This document shows, piece by piece, positions 35,971 through 46,686 of a DNA stretch of 64,000 nt. Origin of the DNA: Gerris lacustris. Lineage: Eukaryota; Arthropoda; Insecta; Hemiptera; Gerridae. The stretch is taken from the NCBI GenBank assembly GCA_951217055.1, contig OX578277.1, positions 102,861,511-102,925,510 on the forward strand, given 5' to 3'. A program made the translations under genes and the position numbers. Below the pieces are notes generated by a model. That model saw only the letters and a program-made list of their open reading frames with translations, searched no databases and had not been told where the DNA came from. Numbering within the stretch: the stretch's first letter is position 1; every line of letters starts with the position of its first letter.

Positions 35971-38154
35971 ACTCATTGGTGACATCTAATTAGCAATTCA
36001 ATATTAATTATAACTGCTACGGAAGATTAACTTATTTAAAAACTTGATACGTTTATAACAAAAGTACTACTTGTTATTTTTCGAGAAAAACAGGGTGCAA
36101 GGCAAAACATTTTGGCAGATTCAATGCATACCTAGACATCAGATAGACGTTTTGGCTTTTGTCCCAGAATATATTTAACACGTTTAAATTCAAGATGTAA
36201 ACTATTTTGTCCAACCTATGACATTCTAATTGTAAAACGTGAAAAAAACGCTTCTTTTAAAATATAAAGTGTATTTAAAGTAACAAAAGACTAAAACTAC
36301 AGACTTTTCTAGACCCTATCTATAAGGTTCACAACCAAAAGATTCACCCAAAATCAGCTTTTTCCTTCTCCGTAAGATTTAAGATTTAGATTTATTCAAT
36401 TGTAGTCAAAAAGTAAAATAATTATTTGGTGTTGTGCAAAAACTGTTTAAATTCCAAACTCGCTTCTTTTTATATGTTTGACTAATTATAATTGAAATAA
36501 TTTTGTCTTGTTTTCAAGACAATATAAACTTGTGTCTATTTAGTTTATATACTAAAAGAGATCAACGGTTATTTAATTTACAAAATAAAATAAATAACAG
36601 TAAATTACATGTTTTTCTAAACACCCTTACAAAGTATTTTACATAGGTTTATACACTTATAGCAGTTACTAATTGATTTTTTTCACTTTGGTTCAAGGCT
36701 TGACTAGGTAATACGAGCTGTAAGGAGTCACTTAAAGTGCACCTAATCTGAACATCGTTAAAAGCGATTTTTTTATAGCTGATAAATTGTAATTTGTGGC
36801 GCCTCGAGTTACTACTTGTTTAACCGTTCGCCGCTACGATGAATTTTAATTAGATATTGATTCTAAGAAACTGTCTTTCCGAATATAATATTTTATTATC
36901 TATCTATATAGTAATACCCCGACTTACGTTATTTGATTTAAAAACAATAAATCGAAAAGAAAGTAGGGTTTCATTAACACAATTAGGGTTACAAGACGAT
37001 TCAAAATTTGTTTCAAAATTGCTAAAACTTGATTAGAGGTCTACAGCACGTTTGGGTAAAATTTTCTAGGGTATTAATAACTTAATTAGGTTTACTGAAA
37101 CGCCAATGTAGAGTAATAATAACTAAAGCATTTTTAAAGTTATTTTAACTACATTGGAGTCATCAGACCTATATTAAAGGTGCTTCTACTCAAGTATATT
37201 ATTTATTTTTGAATAATGAAGGTTTGAAACAAATCGGTTACATTTAGTTGGCTGAAAACTCGGTCAAAAGTTAAATTAAGCTAAAAGTAGTCAAATCAAT
37301 CTGATCGTAGGAATTGTTAGAAATCTATCAAGATCATTGGTTTCCAAATGCTAGTCAGTCGCGGAGCTCCAGTAAATAAATTAAATTATCGAGGAACCCT
37401 GATCATGTGTTGAAATTAAAATCATACCTTTGACTTTTGACATTCACTTTACAGCCACCAGTGTTTTTAATTGTTATACCCAATTATAAGGGGGGAAAAC
37501 AAGAGCATAATATTAGAGAAAAATGAATTCCTAAGTTTCTCTAAACGGAAACTCAAACTAGTTTTCTTTTTCAAAGCAAATTGGTATGTCCAAGGAAGCC
37601 TGCAGATGGTCCCATATTAATTTAATTTGTCTGCGCTAATTAAATTTTGCTAGATTGATACTTATTCATGTAAAAACCAAAGCTATTTGTCAGAATTGAA
37701 AAAAATAAAAATAAATAAATGTAGAGAAAAATTGTAAAATCATAACATTTTTAAACTACACGATGATAGGACGCGAAGAAGCTATGCGCTAACCTAATTG
37801 ACAGATTTGTTTCTTTTTCTTTGCGTTTTTAACTGACTCTGGTAGAATAAAATCATTAATAATCATCGGATTTATTTAAAGTATGTTTGTGACAGAGACG
37901 GGAAATTTGCTCCGCACAAAAAAAAATGTATATAAGTGTTGCTAAAGGTTTTTATTTGACGAAGAGTATAAAATGTTTAAAAATAAAATTTCTATTCATA
38001 GCCATACGAAATAAGTAGCCTGTTAGCGACCAACTCGACAGCTGTAATAAAACACGTCGACCTAAACCAAAAAAATAGTGTTTGTGAGAACAAGTTTTTT
38101 TTATTTGCTCCATTAATTTGATGCTCGTGAAATGTCTGTTCCTCTGTTTATTTT
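35971..38154. other. AT-rich spacer with old repeats, no gene
   Basis: Contains a segment at 36100-36170 related to 8070-8160. A stretch at 37225-37340 (AAAAGTTAAATTAAGCTAAA) is duplicated at 38725-38810. A partial reverse copy of family A lies near 37770-37860. No exon is recognised. Confidence 0.45.
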
Positions 38155-38242
38155 TAAATTTTCTATTTACCGCTGTATCCAGAATATTTCTATTTACTCC
38201 TCTATCCAGAATATTTCTATTTACTGCTATATACAGGATATT
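38155..38242. repeat. 27-bp tandem repeat (about 3 copies)
   Basis: TTCTATTTAC begins at 38161, 38188 and 38215, with CTGTATCCAGAATA-type sequence between. The 27-bp period keeps both strands open, which explains short frames here without implying a gene. Confidence 0.85.
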
Positions 38243-38867
38243 TCTGACGCACAACTTCCTTATTATAAGCTTATTACTTCAACATGTTTGAAAAATCTAA
38301 CTAAAAAACAAAATAATATTATTGAAACCTATTTTTTACTTTATGTGTATTCCTTAAAATTTAGAACTCACATAAAATCTCTGTTCTGATTTTTATTTCT
38401 GTTTAGAACTAATACATTCTGTATATTCCTGCCTAACAAAGTTCCTTATTTTGACTTTTTTTTCCTTCATGTTCATGAAACATAAAATCGGAGTTAGACG
38501 GTTTAAGAGTGTTAATATAGAGACACTCAAGGCCGAGCTGTACATTCCCCGCCAACGCAGCTCACTCAATCGTTTGACATTTCAAATATAACAACCTTTA
38601 TACTTGCTATTCTTATATTGTTCGATGCTTTACACTATTACCTATTGTTAAAAACATAGGAATATAATATTTATAAGAAACTGGAAAATGCAACAAAAAA
38701 TGTAGAACTCAATGCTTTATGTACATTTAGTTAGCTTAAAACTTGGTCAAAAGTTAAATTAAGCTAAAATTAGTCAAATCAACCTGATCATAAGAATTTT
38801 TAGAAATCTATCATCTATAGATTATAAGAAAAAATCTATCTTCTAGATTATAAGAAATCTTGCACTT

Positions 38868-39822
38868 CTTTAGATTGTTACCCCCTTATGAATAAACAGA
38901 GGGAGAGGGGAGTAAGAATATAAAGAAGATGTACGGAATGTCCTTCTTTAGACTGTTACTCCCCTTATAAAAACAGAAGAGTCATATTCCTTGTCCCAAA
39001 GTGCATTGGACTAAACATCCCTTCGTCTTAATAGTTATCTAGTCTATAATCTATATATATATATAACTAAGAGTGACAGTGACTGACTGACTGATCACTA
39101 ATGCTCCTATACTCCCCATTGACATAGAGATTTGAAATTTGGTACTTAGATAGAGTGTACCATAAATAGAAAAGTGCGGCCATTTTGATTTCTATATATG
39201 GCCACCATATTGAATTATAGCCACCATCTTGGATTTAATAACACTCTATTATCTCAGCTTCCAGTCGACGTAGAGACCTGAAATTCGGTACATAGACTGA
39301 TAGTAGCTAAAAAATAAAATTAAAGGTACTTTCGCTTCAACATAATATGACCGCTATATTGAATTATAACCGCCATCTTGCATTAAATTACACACTATTA
39401 TCTCAGCTTCTAGAGGACCTAGAGATCTGAAATTTGGTACATAGACTTATGGTAGCTAAAGAAGAAAATTAAAGGTACTTTTACTTCAACATATGACCAC
39501 CATCTTGGATTTAATCAGATACTATTATCTTAGCTTCCAGTGGATTTAAAGATCTTAAATTTGGCACATAGACTTATTGTACCTAAAATTGAAAATTGAA
39601 GGTAGTATAAAGTAGAATAATTGAAAATGCATAAAAAAATAATATAACCTACTTGTACTAAAATACGAAATTATGTAACAGTAAAGATGTATTATTTATA
39701 TTGTTTTAATTATTTTTTACACAGAGCGCCAACTTCTAGACGGATAAGTTGCGAGAAGCGTGCCGATCCGGCTAGTTTATATTATAATTAAAACATAGGG
39801 GAGTAACAATCTAAAGAAGTAC
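38868..39822. mobile_element. MITE family 'TTACTCCCC', copy 2 (holds a Helitron)
   Basis: The left end GCACTTCTTTAGATTGTTAC and right end GGGGAGTAACAATCTAAAGA + AGTACC are interrupted by a Helitron at 39050-39775. AGAAATC flanks both sides and probably represents the target duplication made from the 30-bp satellite unit. The internal TTCTTTAGACTGTTACTCCC arrangement matches copy 3. Confidence 0.75.
39050..39775 (+). mobile_element. Non-autonomous Helitron, copy 1
   Basis: 5' end TC (TCTATATATATATATAACTA, then GAGTGACAGTGACTGACTGA); 3' end GATCCGGCTAG followed by T, preceded by a weakened stem (TTGCGAGAAGCGTG). These are the canonical Helitron TC...CTRR termini, and insertion is between A and T. 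The interior has imperfect units of TTGGTACATAGACTTATGGT type. No Rep/helicase ORF. Confidence 0.82.
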
Positions 39823-40235
39823 CAGAAATCCTATCATCTAGATCTAGATAATAAGAAATCTATCATCTAGATCTAGATAATAAGAAATCCTATCATCTAG
39901 ATCTAGATAATAAGAAATCTATCATCTAGATCTAGATAATAAGAAATCCTATCATCTAGATCTAGATAATAAGAAATCCTATCATCTAGATCTAGATAAT
40001 AAGAAATCCTATCATCTAGATCTAGATAGTAAGAAATCCTATCATCTAGATCTAGATAATAAGAAATCCTATCATCTAGATCTAGATAATAAGAAATCCT
40101 ATCATCTAGATCTAGATAATAAGAAATCCTATCATCTAGATCTAGATAATTAGAAATCTGTCATATAGCTAGTTGACTGTAGATAGGGTTGTTTTTACTC
40201 TAACTCTTAACGATAACTTAATTCACAGTAGATAT

Positions 40236-40740
40236 AACTATTATTCCCGTTATTGTCAAATTTATTCAATTTTCCCCCGTTTTTTAAATTTGTCAAAATT
40301 GTTTATATTATTTACCTGAATTATAGAAAGTAATTTAGCAAAATTTAATGAGTAGGGGCGGTTGAAATTAATCTGGGGTTATCTGTAAGTTACGTTTAAC
40401 AAACCATCTAAATTTCATAAAAAAAACAGTTTAGTACTTTTGATGACACAGGTGTAAATAAATGTATGTTTGTGTGCATGAGGACAAGAGACAAATGGGC
40501 GCAGAAGGTTGCAACTTATATTGGTTAACTATAATGGGCTAATTATGACTTACCATCTAAATTACATTAAAATGGGACGAGAAGTTTTAAGCTATTTAGG
40601 TTCGCAAAAATTGAGCGACAGACAGACAGACACGGAACCAAAAATGTTCCCTGATGTCTGAAACGGATTTTTGTCAATTTTTCGATTATCATAAAGATCA
40701 CATAGCTTCCGTTACCTTCGGTAATCTCAGAATTAAAAAT
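40236..40740 (+). repeat. Interspersed family A, further copy
   Basis: Contains TTGTCAAATTTATTC, CCCCCGTTTTTTAAATTTGTC, GTGTAAATAAATGTATG, ACGGAACCAAAAATGTTCCC and CCGTTACCTTCGGTAA. It is close in order and length to the copy at 2500-2935. Confidence 0.75.
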
Positions 40741-40789
40741 ACGATAAATAATTATTATTGAAGTAATCAGTCAGGAGAATATTCATAAT

Positions 40790-40945
40790 GGCGAAAAACA
40801 TTCATTTGGTAAATTGAAATTAAAATTAAGATTTGGTAAATTGAAATTAAAATTAAAATTAAAATTTGGTAAATTGAAATTAAAATTAAAAGTTGGTACA
40901 TTAAAATTTGGTGAATTAAAATTAAAATTCGGTAAATTTAAAGGT
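40790..40945. repeat. AT-rich tandem repeat (GGTAAATTGAAATTAAAATT)
   Basis: TTTGGTAAATTGAAATTAAA units of variable length repeat about five times. The minus-strand open frame (NFNFNLPN repeats) is a consequence of the composition. Confidence 0.85.
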
Positions 40946-42045
40946 ATAAAACAATTCTCATGATAAGGTAAGAGGAGAATATTGCTATTTATTTGAATAT
41001 GGAAAAACTTCATGTATTTACAATAGATTATATTATGTGATAATAATAAGCAAAAATTTAATGTAGAATTTTCCATGTTTAGGAGAGAAATATAGCCAAT
41101 AATTAAAGAATGGATTAAATTCTTTTTATATTACCAAATCCAAATCGACCCACATATAAAATGAAAAATATGTTACAATTATAATGAGTTTTGCATAAAA
41201 AAATATAATTATTCAAGTTCTTGTTATAGTAAACAATAATTACATACTTTTTACAGCGTGTATAAACAATTATCTATGGTAAGTATTAATAAAAAGAATA
41301 AAAAAAATCGAGTAGGAGTATGAGGGAAAATAAAAAAAATACGCAGTTTAGGCAGATACATGAGGTAATGAAAACAAATCATAAACAACAAAAGAGCAAT
41401 AGAGTGAGAGAAAAAAAAATGCATGAGAGATGTAAACAGCTATGATTAGTGATTAGCTTACACGAGAAATCTTTTGTATTTATTCCTAAACATATATATA
41501 TATAATGTAAATATAAATATAACTAGTAAATGAAAACAAGTTAGAAACATGTAGATTTAACTCTTAAGAAATAAAATTATTAACTATTATATTGAATTGT
41601 CAATCGATTGGCAGGAAATTAAATTTATCTCCAGTAGGGACGAAATGTAACTTTTCAGGGCTAGTCTATAGGTAATAATGATGGTCTTTTCATCCCTGTT
41701 CTTAAAAACGGGGAAATGATGTGAAAACAGGGAAATAATGTAAAAACGGGATTATAATCCATGTTCGCCAACCTAATTATTTTGTAAACAGTAGAGAATG
41801 AATGGCAAATATAGTGAATTGATTGCAATCAGGTTGGCAACACTGCTTTAAAACTCCCAGCTGTAATGTGAGTCGTTCTACGACGCTTTGTTTACTTTTG
41901 TTTAGCTTTCGTTAAACTTTTTTTTTTATTACTTTAATAGTGATAACTAATTGTTTTAAATAATTTATATTGTTTTATTTTTGTATTTGATTCGTTTAAC
42001 AAAGAAATACAAATGTTTTCTTTATTGATTAAATCTTATATAGCC
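40946..42045. other. AT-rich spacer, no gene
   Basis: No coding signal. A short patch near 41700-41760 has GGGAAATGATGTGAAAACAG direct subrepeats. Confidence 0.45.
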
Positions 42046-42049
42046 CTTT

Positions 42050-42312
42050 TTCTGGAGATAAAATGTTGTATATACCTCGAGAATAATGGATTATTATTCC
42101 CTTGTTATATATAATTATCTCCCTCGGCTGCGCCTCGGGAGGTAATTGACATTAATCCCTCGGCTTCGCCTCGGGAATTAAGATAGCTAATACCCTCGGC
42201 TTCGCCTCGGGATTTAGTTGCCTTGATTCCTTCGGCTTTGCCTCAGGAATCAACTAAGTCACGCGGGAAATAATAACTTACATTATTCCCTAGGTGCATA
42301 AATAACTATTAT
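42050..42312. repeat. Cluster of four hairpins with a shared core
   Basis: Four consecutive palindromes have the core CTCGGCTTCGCCTCGGG (or a close variant) and different arms: AATTATCTCC/GGAGGTAATT, TTAATCC/GGAATTAA, a TACC/GGAT pair, and TTGATTCC/GGAATCAA. A related segment with one such core (CTTGGACTGCGCCTCGGGAG) and the same flanks (GAGATAAAAT..., GGTGCATAAATAACT) lies at 43180-43325, so this is a dispersed family. Confidence 0.85.
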
Positions 42313-42403
42313 AATAATGGTGTTTTTTTTAACTCGTTCAAATTAAGCCTTAAGTTTTAAGTTATTACACTAACATTGGAAATAATTGAAAATATTTTGC
42401 TCC

Positions 42404-42622
42404 AAACTTACCGATGGTAACAGAAGCTACGTGATCGTTCTGAAGAACAAACTTTTTTTATGTCTCTGATTTCAAAAATTCAGAGACAGAAATCCGTTTT
42501 AATCATCAGGGAACATTTTTTGTTTTTGTCAGTCGCTCAATTTTTTTGAATTAGGTAACATTTTTTTAAAAACTACACGTCCGATGTTAATGAAATATGC
42601 ATGGTAGGTCATAATTATATGG
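42404..42622 (-). repeat. Interspersed family A, reverse partial copy
   Basis: The minus strand reads ACCTACCAT, CAGAGACATAAAAAAAG and GATCACGTAGCTTCTGTTACC. It is interrupted on its left by the MITE at 42624. Confidence 0.65.
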
Positions 42623-42623
42623 C

Positions 42624-42885
42624 ACTTCTTTAGATTGTTACTACTTGTTGCCAATTGTTATACCCTTATAAAAAAATAGAGGGAAGTAACAATCTAAAGA
42701 AAGTGTACAGAATGTTCTTCTTTAGACTGCTACTTTCCTTATAAAAACAGAAATTAGATATTTCTTTTTCCCAAATTACAATAGACAAAATATCTTTTTG
42801 TCTTAATAGTTGTTTAGTCTGTAATCTTAATAGTTATTTTATATTCTAAAAAAATCATAGGGGAGTAACAATCTGAAAAAGAACC
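42624..42885. mobile_element. MITE family 'TTACTCCCC', copy 3
   Basis: The left end is GGCACTTCTTTAGATTGTTA and the right end is GGGGAGTAACAATCTGAAAA. CATAATTAT lies immediately outside both ends, a probable 8-9-bp target duplication. It inserted into a reverse family A copy, whose sequence (CATAATTA ... CATTGTTG) resumes on the right side. Confidence 0.78.
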
Positions 42886-43179
42886 ATAATTATTCCATTG
42901 TTGTCCCATATATATCAACCTTCTGCGATTAGATGCAACTTATCACTGTAATTAGAACGTGTCCCACAAATATTTTTTTTTCTACACAAATTTTATTGAA
43001 AACAATCGTAATGAAAAGTAAAATCTAAAATAATAATTCTTTTATTATTATAAAATAACCTTTTATTGAAATTTTTATTAGTTTTAAAATGTGAATTTCT
43101 TTTATCTGCTTTCAAAAGTGGTAACACTGTTAATTATTAATTTAACATACACTAGTACTTATTTTCTCTCTTCTAGAGA

Positions 43180-43325
43180 TAAAATATTTTGCACTTTCTC
43201 AGGAGTAAAGTGCCATAATTCCCTAGCGATAATTATCTCCTTGGACTGCGCCTCGGGAGCTAATTAGTAGCACAAGGAATTATGGCTAACTGTACTTCCT
43301 GGTGCATAAATAACTTTTCCTTATT
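43180..43325. repeat. Single-hairpin member of the CTCGG family
   Basis: CTTCTAGAGATAAAATATTT ... CCTTGGACTGCGCCTCGGGA ... GGTGCATAAATAACTTTTCC. It shares both flanks with 42050-42312 but has only one clear hairpin core. Confidence 0.7.
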
Positions 43326-43418
43326 AATTCTAAAAGATATTGTATAGAGCTAATATTCAATCACACCTTTTCGACATTTAGTGTCAAATTGTCATTTTAT
43401 TGAAGAGGTCTATTACTA

Positions 43419-44378
43419 GAGGTCGACCAAAAAGTCATGGAAATTTGAGGAGTGCGCTAGTGTCAACATGTACAGTCAGTTTTTATTAAAATAGACCACT
43501 GTCAAAAAATGCAGTGTTGTTCTTTTGTTATTAATAATTTTATGTTTGATAACTTCTATATTTTTTGCAACAGGCAACACTGTACCTTATAAGAAATCAC
43601 CAATAATATACAATAATATCTTAATATTATTATTTATTGATTATTCATAACAATATTCTTTAAATCTAAATCGATTTTCTTCTTTCTTAATCGATTTTTT
43701 TCTTCCTCTTTATTTCTGAGTTCGATTTGTTACTTTTTTTATTTCTGTTTTATTTGTTACTTTCCTTATTTCTGGATTTTAGTTCTTACTTTTTTGTGAA
43801 TTATTATTTGTACTATTACCTCTCTCGGATTGTTTTTGGCAATTTTCTCTTTGGTAAATTAAATTTCCTGGTATTATTAAAAACATGGATAATAACACGA
43901 ATTCGAAATTAGGAAGAAATTATAAAAATAATGAGATTCTAAGATAAGTTTTCCTTAAAATATAATGGGGAAAAGCAAACTAGAAATTCGCTAATATTAT
44001 TTTGATAAATTGTTATGGAGAGCAATAATTTTATAATAAAAAAATAAATATTAGGTTTGTTCCAACCCCATTATTTGTAGCGTTCTTTGCATTTGCATCA
44101 TCGCATGGTGAATGGTACAAAATCAAAATTGTTGTGTGACAGTTGTGACTATAATTCGTATTGTATAAAAACAAACAAAACAGGAAACCTAACAGACCTA
44201 AAACCTTCTTCTTGTTGTTATTCGTGAGATTTGACGTAACTGCGCATGTCATACAAACTAGAAATGGGTATTGTCTTAGCACCCGACTGTACTGACTTCG
44301 GTACTACTCGGAAGTTCCGATTTTAAACGAAGTTAAGCTTTCCGTTTCTCCCGTGTTCATGACTTCTTGGTCGACCTC
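43419..44378. mobile_element. 960-bp TIR element with TA target duplication
   Basis: GAGGTCGACCAAAAAGTCAT at the left and its inverse with one mismatch (ATGACTTCTTGGTCGACCTC) at the right are each bordered by TA. This fits a Tc1/mariner-type non-autonomous element. No DDE/D transposase was recognised inside. Confidence 0.78.
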
Positions 44379-45449
44379 TAATTGGTCTAAATTCTTGATA
44401 AAGCAGTCGGAATCGGTTGTTAACATTAACTATTGTAGTTTTTGAAACAATAAACTGCTAAATTTTGTGTTTTCTTTACACCGAATCTACGGGATTTACA
44501 ATAAAAATAGTCTGACAATTTGTGTGGCACATTACTTCCTCGCATCATATCACGTATTTTATTGTTGTTATGTCAAAATTGTTTTGTTTTATTACACGAA
44601 TAGAAGCAGTGGCACTTGGAAAAATCTGCATAAAATTAAGACTGCGCATGGTCAGAACTTTTTAGTGGGACGAATTTCTTTCCGACTATTATCCATTGTT
44701 TATTTTGAATGAAAGGTTACAATATAACATTTTTAAATCAAGTTTTTAATTAAATTTTTCTTGTTTTAAGGGTTTTTATTTTAATATAAAGTTTTACTTT
44801 AATATATTAATTAAATTTAATTAAAATAGTTAGTAGCAGTCATTAGAATAGTTTTTAATTATCGAATAATTATAGAATTGTAGAATAAGATTTTAAAAAT
44901 TGCAGATACCCGACCTTTTGCAAGGAAGACTATTTTTTGTACTTATTGACTGGACTATTATATATACCCTACTATGTTTATTTTTAACCTAATACTATCA
45001 GCTAATTTCTGTTAAACACAAAACATTTGGCGTACTTATTTATTATTATTTTTGTTTTTGTTAATTCACATAACTAACATATTTTTAGAATGTACAAATG
45101 GGTAAAATGAACAACCGAATACTATCAGCTAATTTCTGTTAAACTCAAAACATTTGGCGTACTTATTTATTTATTTATTTTTATTTATTTTTTTTTTTTG
45201 TTAATTCACATAACTAAAATATTTTTAAAATGTACCAATTTATTTTTCTGGCTACTAAAATAAAACCATTAATCTATTATATAATGTACAACTTTTAATA
45301 TTAAAATATTATTAGTATGTATATAATTTTGTTTAAATAAAATACCCCGGTCTTCATGTCCCGTTCATAAAAACCTTAAATGTATTTGTATATAATGACA
45401 TTTTAGATGCTCTTAGAATAGGCTAAAAAGACGTTTTCAAGTAACGTAA

Positions 45450-45534
45450 ACTATAAAAAATTTCCCGGGGGAGGACCCCCGAACCCCCCTAAAAGAGAGC
45501 CCAGTCCCCTTCAAAATTGGCTGGATCCGCCCTG
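45450..45534 (-). mobile_element. hAT-like terminus fragment
   Basis: The minus strand starts CAGGGCGGATCCAGCCAATT and has a GC-rich subterminal region (GGGGTCCTCCCCCGGGAAA). That region is shared in outline with 55082-55200 (GGGGGTACTCCCCCGGAGAA). Its partner end was not found. Confidence 0.55.
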
Positions 45535-45552
45535 GATATGAAGTAATTTAAG

Positions 45553-45641
45553 TAATAGAAGTAGTAAGGGATGGGTAGGACGAACCACTTGTTCGAACCT
45601 AGCAATTAGGCCTTCATTCGGGCCCTTTTTACCTATATATA
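45553..45641. mobile_element. 89-bp insertion with 18-bp flanking duplication
   Basis: GATATGAAGTAATTTAAG occurs at 45535-45552 and exactly again at 45642-45659, bracketing 89 bp that contain CACTTGTTCGAACCTAG. The long target duplication suggests a retroposed short RNA, and GTTCGAACC resembles a tRNA T-arm/B-box. It could instead be a simple tandem duplication followed by divergence. Confidence 0.5.
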
Positions 45642-46095
45642 GATATGAAGTAATTTAAGAACAATAAGAAAACCAGACTGGTTAATTGTCTGTGATTATG
45701 CTAAGCCCACATTACATCCCCCCCCCCTTATTTTTTTTTAATCTGTGCCCCTCCCAAAAATAAATCCTGGGTGCGCCACTGAATAGAAGTATCAATTTAG
45801 CAATATTATAGTGTTCACGGGCGGTTGAAATTAATCTGAAGCTATCAGCGGGATACTTTCGACAATTCATCTAAATTTATTAAAAATCAGATCAGTACCT
45901 TCTTAAAAAAATATAGGTGTAAGTAAATGGATGTTGATAAATGAAAGAGATAAAAAACTTCCTTGAGATCAAAAATATGCTAATTATGACTTACTATTTA
46001 AATTTCATTAAAATCAAACGAGTAAATTTAAAAAAAAAAATAAAATAAAAGTGAGCGATTTTTCCTTCCGTTACCTTCGGTAAGCTCGGAAACAA

Positions 46096-46638
46096 AAATA
46101 ATATTAATTCCCAAGTGATGGTGTTAATATTTTTCTTACTTTTAATAATAATATGTATATACTTAAAAAAACATCGTTAATTTAATCGTAATTTCATGGT
46201 CTAGAAATCGAATCTTTTTGGCCTTAAAATGGTAGCCTAAATGAACCTTCTACAAAATTTAAATACACTAAAATACAGAAATTCATAATTGCCAAATAAA
46301 CTTATAGTAATAATTAATTTTTCAGGTTGAAGAGTTCTACCCCTTAAAGAGTTTGGAGTTAAATAAGGTAAAATAAAATATGTAATTATAATAACCAATC
46401 TAAATTAATTAAAAGGTTTGAAATGTTGGGAAAGGTTGACCCTTTCTATTACAGTTATCCTAGTTTTTATTATACCGGTGTTTGGACCTCTAATTTTCAG
46501 GTGAATTTCGAACACTAACCACTGAGCAACGACGATGCTCTTAAAATCTTCTTGATTCTAGTTTGATCTGCGATTATTCTTTTAGAATTTAAATGTTAAA
46601 TAATGAGAGTCAATGACCTTAAGTGAATCTTTGAAAGG
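46096..46638. other. Sequence downstream of the GPCR exon
   Basis: AT-rich and without a convincing following exon on the minus strand. This is presumed intron sequence of the receptor gene. Confidence 0.4.
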
Positions 46639-46686
46639 TTAAAAGATTATTACTCTGTCATAATTATATAATATGATTTTCCATAC

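Larger units (their letters stand above)
38803..40170. repeat. 30-bp satellite array split by nested elements
   Basis: The unit GATCTAGATAATAAGAAATC + CTATCATCTA repeats about 11 times at 39826-40170 and contains the palindrome ATCTAGATCTAGAT. Degenerate units at 38803-38866 continue the array on the other side of the MITE at 38868-39822, so the MITE inserted inside the array. Some units are 29 bp. Confidence 0.9.
44607..45781. mobile_element. 1.2-kb hAT-type element, TSD AATAGAAG
   Basis: AATAGAAG is present at 44599-44606 and 45782-45789 immediately outside CAGTGGCAC... and ...GTGCGCCACTG. The 8-bp duplication and CAGTGGC ends are characteristic of hAT transposons. It disrupts a family A repeat that exists uninterrupted elsewhere in the window. 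The interior holds part of another hAT end (GGATCCGCCCTG at about 45523-45534) and a short insertion. No transposase was recognised. Confidence 0.88.
44505..46095 (+). repeat. Interspersed family A copy split by a hAT insertion
   Basis: The left part (44505-44606: GACAATTTGTGTGGCACATT, TGTCAAAATTGTTTTG) and right part (45782-46095: AAGTATCAATTTAGC, GGTGTAAGTAAATGG, TTACCTTCGGTAAGCTCGG) join to give the same order as the uninterrupted copy at 2500-2935. Confidence 0.8.

Noticed and set aside
40783..41076. NFNFNLPN-repeat protein
   Set aside because: It is produced by an AAATTGAAATTAAAATT tandem repeat with no start context or homology.
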